Shown here: in pieces, positions 58,338-64,000 of the stretch | Layout: each line of letters begins with the position of its first letter | How positions within the stretch are numbered: the first letter of the stretch is position 1 | Assembly (NCBI GenBank): GCA_934394855.1 | Contig: CAKRRH010000008.1 | Coordinates: 6,451-70,450, forward strand | DNA from: an uncultured Eubacteriales bacterium | Lineage (GTDB): Bacteria > Bacillota > Clostridia > Oscillospirales > Acutalibacteraceae | Length of the DNA stretch: 64,000 nt | Direction of reading: 5' to 3' | The notes under the pieces: model-generated | Told to the model about the DNA's origin: nothing | Database searches by the model: none | What the model saw: only the letters and a program-made list of their open reading frames with translations | Made by a program: the position numbers and the translations under genes

Positions 58338-58487
58338 TTACTTATTCCAAACATCGTTAAATCTTTCAGCTTGATTTCCGTCTGTTTTAAGAACAAAATC
58401 TTCAAGAGTATAATCTCCGCTTGTCATAAGAACATCGGCAGTTTCAAAGTTTACGATTTCAACCTCAGGTTTAGTATATTTTTTCAT
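58338..58487 (-). CDS. 49-residue peptide gene
   Basis: The minus strand encodes 49 residues starting MKKYTKPEVEIVNFETADVL and continuing MTSGDYTLEDFVLK, ending in NDVWNK. GGGAGGAG lies 8 bases before the ATG and the gene is 17 bases after the secreted protein, before a strong terminator. Short peptides opening KKY-x-KPE-x-E-(I/V) and carrying a D-V-(L/I)-x-(T/S)-S turn are common in clostridia. Some resemble precursor peptides, but there is no modification enzyme here. Function unknown. Confidence 0.65.
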   Translation of the reverse strand: MKKYTKPEVEIVNFETADVLMTSGDYTLEDFVLKTDGNQAERFNDVWNK

Positions 58488-58504
58488 AACTCTGCTCCTC
58501 CCTA

Positions 58505-60064
58505 TTATTTGCCCAAAGCGTCGCTTGACTCTTTGATATAATCATCAGAAGAACCTTCAACTACAACTGCACCGTACTGATCTTTAAGAATGCTCATCTG
58601 AGTTTTAGAATAATTCATTGTTGTATCATTATACGCCGCTGTTGCAATCTGCTTCATTGAACGAGTGCAAGTTCCCTGTGTATATTTCGGATAATATGTT
58701 CCTGTTCCAATGTTTGAACTGGAAGTTGTAGAACCATTTTTATAAGTAATGGTCATATAAGGACGAGCTGTGATGCTGAGCGAAACAACTTTGCTTGAAT
58801 CAAGTTCAGCATTGTCGCTGATCATCATGCCGGTTACACCGCCATAATAATACTTATATCCGTCTGCTTCGCCGTACATAAGGTTATTAGTATTAACAAC
58901 ATTCAAACCGTTATTTATCGAATTAACAGCGCGGCCAATATCAAATTCGCCTGCGTCATCAAGACCCTCGATTTTATTACTGTTAGCGCATCCAGCAGAT
59001 GCCGGAACAATAAGTGTACCTGTTGTAAATGTTGTTGCCGCAGAAAGTCTTTCAAGATCAGATGCTTTAATCTTTGTCTGGAAGCGCAATCCACGATCGT
59101 CTGCTGTTTGTGCCCAACGAATGCTTGCACCTGCCGACATTGACATATCAAGTCCGATTGCGGTAAATGTAACATCTTCAGTAAGACCAACCTCTGCACC
59201 GGGTTTGTAGAAACCACCGTCAGATGACTTCCAACCTACAAGGTATCCGCCGTCTGCAACAGTAACATCAGATGATTTCGGAAGAGTTACTGACAAAGCT
59301 TCTTTATCTGCAATTACAGTTGTTGTACCTTCAAATTTTGCAACAGGAGTTTTACCTGCTACATAATACTGAAGATCATCAATATAATATGTATCGTTTG
59401 CTGTACCTTTTTCACCATTGTCAACCGGTTTACCGAAGTTTACATAAATGCCTGTGCATTTTGAAAAATCAAGACTATTGATTTTCGGAAACTGAGAAGC
59501 ATTTGACCAGTTATTCTGAGTAGAAAACTGTGAGCCTTTAAAACTTGCTTTTGAATTGACAATAATGCTGTTGCTTGTCAAGTCAATCGCATACCATGCA
59601 CCGTTTTCGGACAATGTGCAAGGCATATCATAGTCTGCTCTGAAACCAACACCGTAGTATGTAACAGTTTCACCATCGGTGAATTTAAGACCGAAGTTTG
59701 CTGTATTATACTTTGATCCGTTTGTTGATTTTTTACCAACCCAAACTCTAAGCTGAGTAGCATCTGTAAGAGTACCCGCTTCAATCGGGAAGTTTACGGA
59801 CATAATGTTGTAAGCACCCTGTCTGAATACTTTAAGAATCTTTGTGCTGTTGTTGCCTGTGTTAATGCAACCTTCATCGTTTTTGATTGCATAAGCAGTT
59901 GTACCGCCGACTGAAGGTTTAACATCACTTTCAGCATCCCAAATTGTGTTCCAACCGGAGCTTGCCGCGCTTGCTGAAATCGGGCTGATTGCGAAAACAC
60001 TGACAGCCATAATCAAAGCAAGCAAAATTGCTGAGATTTTGATCGTTTTTTTCAAAACTATCAT
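58505..60064 (-). CDS. Large secreted protein of unknown function with a glycan-binding-like N-terminal half
   Basis: 519 residues. Signal peptide (about 1-34). The N-terminal half (about 36-235) contains ITWDAESDVK-like IWDAESDVKPSVGG and ends with TGIYVNFG and DTYYIDDLQYYV, which is the layout of beta-jelly-roll carbohydrate-binding modules. A linker (about 236-300) follows. The C-terminal half (about 305-510) has SAGASIRWAQTADDRGLRFQTKI, a pattern seen at the ends of big Ruminococcaceae surface proteins. No dockerin or anchor is visible. It has its own promoter and is followed by the 49-residue gene. Confidence 0.7.
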   Translation of the reverse strand: MIVLKKTIKISAILLALIMAVSVFAISPISASAASSGWNTIWDAESDVKPSVGGTTAYAIKNDEGCINTGNNSTKILKVFRQGAYNIMSVNFPIEAGTLTDATQLRVWVGKKSTNGSKYNTANFGLKFTDGETVTYYGVGFRADYDMPCTLSENGAWYAIDLTSNSIIVNSKASFKGSQFSTQNNWSNASQFPKINSLDFSKCTGIYVNFGKPVDNGEKGTANDTYYIDDLQYYVAGKTPVAKFEGTTTVIADKEALSVTLPKSSDVTVADGGYLVGWKSSDGGFYKPGAEVGLTEDVTFTAIGLDMSMSAGASIRWAQTADDRGLRFQTKIKASDLERLSAATTFTTGTLIVPASAGCANSNKIEGLDDAGEFDIGRAVNSINNGLNVVNTNNLMYGEADGYKYYYGGVTGMMISDNAELDSSKVVSLSITARPYMTITYKNGSTTSSSNIGTGTYYPKYTQGTCTRSMKQIATAAYNDTTMNYSKTQMSILKDQYGAVVVEGSSDDYIKESSDALGK

Positions 60065-60096
60065 CCTTTCGTTTGTATTAAATTATCGCGTCTACT

Positions 60097-60125
60097 ATTT
60101 TACCACTAAATTTTGTAAATGTCAA
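60097..60125 (-). promoter_or_regulatory. Promoter of the secreted protein/peptide operon
   Basis: TTGACA (60125-60120), 17-base spacer, TAAAAT (60102-60097) on the minus strand; about 32 bases before the start. Confidence 0.8.
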
Positions 60126-60195
60126 ATATAAAAATAACAATTTTTAAATAATTATTAACAAAAAAGAATGATGTTATATGTGTAATATTACCTCA

Positions 60196-61170
60196 TCATT
60201 GAAAATGGAACATTACCTTTTGAACATCGTCGTTGAACATATTGTCCTTTGTGACGGTGATTACGTTTGTCGTTTCATCAAGCCGTTCGTTCGACGGCAG
60301 CTTGCCGTTTACAATATCCGCCGCATTTTTAACGCCGAGATAGCCGATTGCAAACGGATTTTGCACGATAAGCGCGCTCATTTCGCCCGTTTCGAGCATT
60401 CCGACCGACTCGACATTTGTATCAAAGCCGATTGCGCTGATTTTCCCCGACAAACTGAGATTTTTCATCGCATTGCCGATTCCGAGCGTCATCAATTCAT
60501 TGAAACCGACTAAAACATTGATTTCTGGGTGCTCTTTCAGCATTTGTACCGTTCCCTGCTCCGCACTGATCACATCGCTTTGCACATTTATTGCGCCGAC
60601 GATCTCGGCATTGTCCACATTTGCGATATAATCACGAAAGCCCTGTTCCCTTTTGAATCCGTTGTCGGTTGCGGCATCATAATTGACAAGCCCGATATAC
60701 AGCTTTTCATTCTTCTTTCGGCTGTTTTGCGCCGCCGCACCTGCCTGTTTACCTGCAGCGACATTATCCGTTCCGATAAACATACTAACCTGCTGCGAGC
60801 CGACATCGCTGTCGATCGTTACTACCTTAATGCCTTTTCTGACAGCCTTTTCGACAGAGTCCACCGATTTATAATAATTTATTGCCGACAAAACGATTGC
60901 GTCAACCTTGTTGCTGATCGCTTTTTCGATCATCTCATTCTGCTTTTCATATTCGTCTTCGTTTTCTGGTCCTTCAAATGTCACAGATACATTATATTCG
61001 ATAGCCGCCGAGTCAACTCCGCTTTTAACATTATGCCAAAAGTCAGTATCGATTGCTTTTGATATGACGGCGATTTTGAGCTTGTTTTCCGACGATGTCG
61101 TGCCGCATGAGGCAAATGAAAACAGCATTATCAGACAAAGCGCCGCCGCAATTATTCTTTTATAATTCAT
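60196..61170 (-). CDS. Sugar-binding lipoprotein (RbsB-like, periplasmic-binding family 4)
   Basis: 324 residues. Lipoprotein signal with FASC (Cys about 22), then LKIAVISKAIDTDFWHNVKSGVDSAA, VDAIVLSAINYYKSVDSVEKAVRKGIKVVTIDSDV and a second lobe NVLVGFNELMTLGIGNAMKNL. It likely binds a sugar. It overlaps the histidine kinase gene by 11 bases and no permease or ATPase is next to it, so it may sense ligand for the kinase and not serve import. Confidence 0.85.
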   Translation of the reverse strand: MNYKRIIAAALCLIMLFSFASCGTTSSENKLKIAVISKAIDTDFWHNVKSGVDSAAIEYNVSVTFEGPENEDEYEKQNEMIEKAISNKVDAIVLSAINYYKSVDSVEKAVRKGIKVVTIDSDVGSQQVSMFIGTDNVAAGKQAGAAAQNSRKKNEKLYIGLVNYDAATDNGFKREQGFRDYIANVDNAEIVGAINVQSDVISAEQGTVQMLKEHPEINVLVGFNELMTLGIGNAMKNLSLSGKISAIGFDTNVESVGMLETGEMSALIVQNPFAIGYLGVKNAADIVNGKLPSNERLDETTNVITVTKDNMFNDDVQKVMFHFQ

Positions 61171-62929
61171 TTACCTGCTCCTTAGTGATTTTCGGGATCC
61201 TGACTTTTACGACAGTTCCCTCGTCAAGCTCGCTTTCAATCGTGATTCCGTATTTTTTGCCGAAATAGATTTTCAGTCGGTCGTTTACATTTTTAACGCC
61301 GATTCCGCTTGAGTCGCTCCGTTCTTTCTGCAATATTTTTTTGCATTGCTCCTCGGTCATACCGACTCCGTTGTCCTCAACCGTTATAATGATGTCGCTG
61401 TCGTCGTCCTTTGCGGTGTTGACGGTGATTTTGATTTCGCCCTCATCAACCATTCGGTCGATTCCGTGATATATCGCATTTTCAATCAGCGGCTGAATGG
61501 TTATTTTATTGCACACAAACTCCTCAAGACCCGGCTCAACCTGAAACCCATAGCTAAATTGATTGCGGTATCTGAACGACTGTATAATAAGGTAGCTTTT
61601 TGCGTGTTGAAGCTCATCTTTTATCGGAATAAGCTCCTGACCGTGGCTGATGCTGATTCTGAACAGCCTTGCAAGTGCACCGACCATTTTCACAGCCTCC
61701 TCATTATTCCCTTGCTCGCACATCCATTGAATCGAGTCGAGCGTATTATATAGGAAATGAGGATTGATCTGCGCCTGAAGCGCTTTAAGTTCGGTTTTTC
61801 TGAGCGCTGTTTCATCGGAGCGCACCCGTTCCATCAGCCTTTTGATTCGATTGGTCATGTGTTCAAACGAATCGGACAGTTCATGAAGCTCCGCAACGCA
61901 CTCGGTTTGACCTTCATACATAAAAGTGTCGGTATTTTTCTCAAACCGTTTCATCTCTCTCATCAGTCTTCTCATCGGAGCGTTCACGATATGAGAATAT
62001 ACGATCAAAACGACAGCCAAAATCGCCGCGCAGCACAAAATCGATATTGCAACGCTGTAAATGATCTGTGCCGAGCGCTCTTCCGACATTTCTTCGGTAA
62101 ATGCAACGCCGACAACTCTCCATGACGCCGCTGCGGTGGATTCAAGAGTATAGATTACATTATCACCGTTGTGAACGCCGTCTTTATATGATGAAATTTC
62201 ATCAAGCGGTTCGGATTTCAGTCCCGAAAAAATGAGCTGCTGCTGTGGGTGATAGACAATGTTTCCGTCACCGTCTATCATGTAGCAATAGCCGTGTCTG
62301 CCGACGCCGACATTATCGATATATTTCGCAATCTCGTTGAATTTGAAGTCGATAGCAATATATACATCTCCGCCGAATAGCTTGCAATTCTCGCGTCTTG
62401 CCATTGTAACGACCCACGGATATTCGCCCTCAAAAAGCGTTTGAACATGAGGTCGGGATACTGCATATTCCTTTGCATTTGAAAAAAGCTCACGGTCATA
62501 GGACAGATTTCTGTAAATCTTGTCTTTTTTGTCAAATTCACCGTTGATGCAGCTGACAATCGTTCCGTTTTCTTTATATATCATCACGGCGTAGATGTCG
62601 CTTTGCATATTGGTAAGCACCGGCGCCTGTTCGTTAAATTCGGTTATTGTGTCGCAAAGATTGATCATCTGACCGACTTTATCAAGCTTATCCTTCATGT
62701 TTTCGAGATAGTTGTTCATCGCAATCGTCGTTTGCTGAACCGACTGTTCGGAATTGACCTGAGCGTCACGAATCAGCGCATTGCTGTAAACATTTGCAAA
62801 AACGGTTATGCTCACGGCAAGTGCCGCAATTACCGCAAGGGTAATCGAGAGTGAAGTCAAAACCGAAATTGAAATATGAACCCTCTTCGAAATCGAAGCA
62901 TTTATTTCTTTTTCTTTCTTTTTTTTCAT
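61160..62929 (-). CDS. YesM-type sensor histidine kinase
   Basis: 589 residues: helix 1 (about 20-45), an extracellular dCache-like sensor (about 50-285), helix 2 (about 288-311), HAMP (about 312-365), the His_kinase domain with the phospho-acceptor in INPHFLYNTLDS (His about 391) and HATPase_c (NAIYHGIDRM, EDNGVGM, GIGVKNVNDRL). The ATG shares a base with the regulator stop (TGATG). It probably phosphorylates the AraC-type regulator upstream. Confidence 0.92.
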   Translation of the reverse strand: MKKKKEKEINASISKRVHISISVLTSLSITLAVIAALAVSITVFANVYSNALIRDAQVNSEQSVQQTTIAMNNYLENMKDKLDKVGQMINLCDTITEFNEQAPVLTNMQSDIYAVMIYKENGTIVSCINGEFDKKDKIYRNLSYDRELFSNAKEYAVSRPHVQTLFEGEYPWVVTMARRENCKLFGGDVYIAIDFKFNEIAKYIDNVGVGRHGYCYMIDGDGNIVYHPQQQLIFSGLKSEPLDEISSYKDGVHNGDNVIYTLESTAAASWRVVGVAFTEEMSEERSAQIIYSVAISILCCAAILAVVLIVYSHIVNAPMRRLMREMKRFEKNTDTFMYEGQTECVAELHELSDSFEHMTNRIKRLMERVRSDETALRKTELKALQAQINPHFLYNTLDSIQWMCEQGNNEEAVKMVGALARLFRISISHGQELIPIKDELQHAKSYLIIQSFRYRNQFSYGFQVEPGLEEFVCNKITIQPLIENAIYHGIDRMVDEGEIKITVNTAKDDDSDIIITVEDNGVGMTEEQCKKILQKERSDSSGIGVKNVNDRLKIYFGKKYGITIESELDEGTVVKVRIPKITKEQVNEL

Positions 62930-64000
62930 CAGCCTTCTCCCCTGGTCGTGCTTCTGACCTTGTTCGGACTCTCGCCGTAAAACTTCTTAAAACAATAGCT
63001 GAAATAATGCTGATCGCTATATCCGCACCGCTGTGCAACTTCAAGCACTTTCATCGTTGTGCAGACTAGCATATCATGAGCCTCTTTCATTCTGCGTTCG
63101 GTCAAAAGAGTGATGAAATTTTTCTTTTTCGTTTTCTTGATCAGTGCGCTCAAATAGTTTGGGCTGACAGCAAGAGTGTTTGATACACTCGCCAAAGACA
63201 GATTTTCGTCTGAATATTGCGAATTGATTATCTGAATTACCCTGTCGCAGAGAATTTCGGTGTCACGGCGCTGAGATTGATTGATGATCGACTTTGCATT
63301 AATGCAAAAATCAAGCAATTCGCCTTTCATGACGCTTTCACTGCTATATGATGTGATTCGTCCGAAGATTGGGTTTGAATCGACAAGCTTTGCAACCTCA
63401 TTCTTATCGGATACCATGCTGACAAGACGGTAAACGGTTGCCATTATCTGAACGATCAACAGATTGACATTTTCCGGAGTATTGTTTTCATACAGTCCGT
63501 CAATGAAGCTGCCGAGAGCCTGTTCATCGCCGACTTTAAGCATCTGTTCAAGCTTCAAAACCGACTTTTCGACAACATCAAGCTCAAATTCGCTGTCACG
63601 CTCCTGGTCGTCGATGAATCGGACTTCGCCCGAACCGTCTGAAGTATATCTTCTTGCGGTGACTGCCTGAAAATATGCACTTGAGCCTTGTGATAACCTG
63701 TCAAATTCACGGCTGACGCCGATCGTGCAAGTTTGCTCATGAACACGCCGTGCGGTTTGAACGATCTCACGAAGCGGCAATTCAAGAGCATAACTGAGCT
63801 CATCTCCGACAACATCAACAAGCGTAACTACTCGACCGTAAACAATGAATGTTTCGGAATGCATATATCGGTTCATAATTGTGTTTATGAATGAAGTGTG
63901 GTCTTTGCTTGAAACCGTTTTTCCGATTTTATCCTTAAATTTTGTTACCAAAACGCAAAAACGGCGGTCGTTTTCATCATTTATGATACCAAGCTCTGCG
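62929..64000 (-). CDS. AraC-type response regulator (YesN-like), N-terminus outside window
   Basis: The frame is open up to base 64000 and continues upstream; the TTG that gives MVTKFKDK at 63951 is internal, since FCVLVTKFKDK reads through. About 357 residues are visible: a middle domain (about 1-220) and a C-terminal AraC helix-turn-helix pair (about 255-350, ENLSLASVSNTLAVSPNYLSALIKK and VLEVAQRCGYSDQHYFSYCFKKFYGESPNKVR). The receiver domain is expected further upstream. First gene of the regulator-kinase-binding-protein unit. Confidence 0.85.
   Translation of the reverse strand, partial: AELGIINDENDRRFCVLVTKFKDKIGKTVSSKDHTSFINTIMNRYMHSETFIVYGRVVTLVDVVGDELSYALELPLREIVQTARRVHEQTCTIGVSREFDRLSQGSSAYFQAVTARRYTSDGSGEVRFIDDQERDSEFELDVVEKSVLKLEQMLKVGDEQALGSFIDGLYENNTPENVNLLIVQIMATVYRLVSMVSDKNEVAKLVDSNPIFGRITSYSSESVMKGELLDFCINAKSIINQSQRRDTEILCDRVIQIINSQYSDENLSLASVSNTLAVSPNYLSALIKKTKKKNFITLLTERRMKEAHDMLVCTTMKVLEVAQRCGYSDQHYFSYCFKKFYGESPNKVRSTTRGEG

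Noticed and set aside
62929..63951. Treating the AraC-type gene as complete with a TTG start at 63951
   Set aside because: The frame stays open to the window end with a sensible protein sequence upstream, so the gene is cut by the window edge.

Overview
The window looks like a chromosomal segment of a low-to-moderate GC, Gram-positive, spore-forming clostridium, most likely an Oscillospiraceae/Ruminococcaceae-type gut bacterium. The reasons are SpoIIM, a GerW/YtfJ protein and a DacF-like carboxypeptidase (sporulation), a type I dockerin on a secreted deacetylase (cellulosome-type assembly), many lipoproteins with no outer-membrane genes, consensus sigma-A promoters with 17-bp spacers, and riboswitches of the Firmicutes type. 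No rRNA operon, prophage or CRISPR array was seen.

Layout. 1-5.5 kb (minus): a housekeeping run thyX, tmk, DJ-1, 5-FTHF cyclo-ligase, mltG, U32 tRNA hydroxylase and a partial DUF188 gene. 5.7-11.4 kb (plus): M50 protease, scpA, scpB, DUF2953, gerW, dacF-like, rluB-like and a small unknown; then tRNA-Lys and a THF riboswitch driving the folate transporter FolT. 12.4-19.2 kb (minus): a YesL-like membrane protein, a Xer recombinase, spoIIM, proC, a cysteine desulfurase with DUF3343, ispF and hemW. 19.4-23.3 kb (plus): rnjA, ybaB, recR, smpB and the tmRNA gene; a HIT gene follows, bracketed by perfect 77-bp copies of the tmRNA terminator region. 24.3-31.6 kb (minus): three transcription units with riboswitch-type leaders (a yybP-ykoY-like element before an OadB/OadG-like pair, a lysine riboswitch before an NhaC-family transporter, a cyclic-di-GMP-I riboswitch before a secreted InlB-repeat protein), plus an M23 peptidase, tRNA-Arg and trxB.

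31.7-43.5 kb (minus) is the most distinctive locus: a seven-gene transcription unit with one promoter and one terminator. It encodes a very large solute-binding protein with two extra beta-rich modules, two separate pairs of sugar-type ABC permeases, an NHL-TPR-Yip1 membrane fusion and a DUF5696 lipoprotein, but no ATPase. It looks like a surface glycan capture and import system whose substrate is unknown.

43.8-48.7 kb holds unknown proteins, rpe, a dockerin-bearing polysaccharide deacetylase and a GH5 glycosidase broken by an in-frame amber codon. 48.8-58.2 kb holds putP, a small multidrug-export family protein, a GME-fold protein, a HlyD/MacB-type permease pair without an ATPase, a MITE-like palindromic element, a Na/Pi cotransporter, a short unknown protein and proS. 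58.3-64 kb (minus) holds a 49-residue peptide gene behind a secreted protein, and a YesN/YesM-type two-component system with its own sugar-binding lipoprotein.

Common themes are sodium-linked transport (OadB, NhaC, PutP, Na/Pi), RNA-level control, and extracellular carbohydrate handling. Everything here is read from sequence without database searches; family names rest on recognised motifs.
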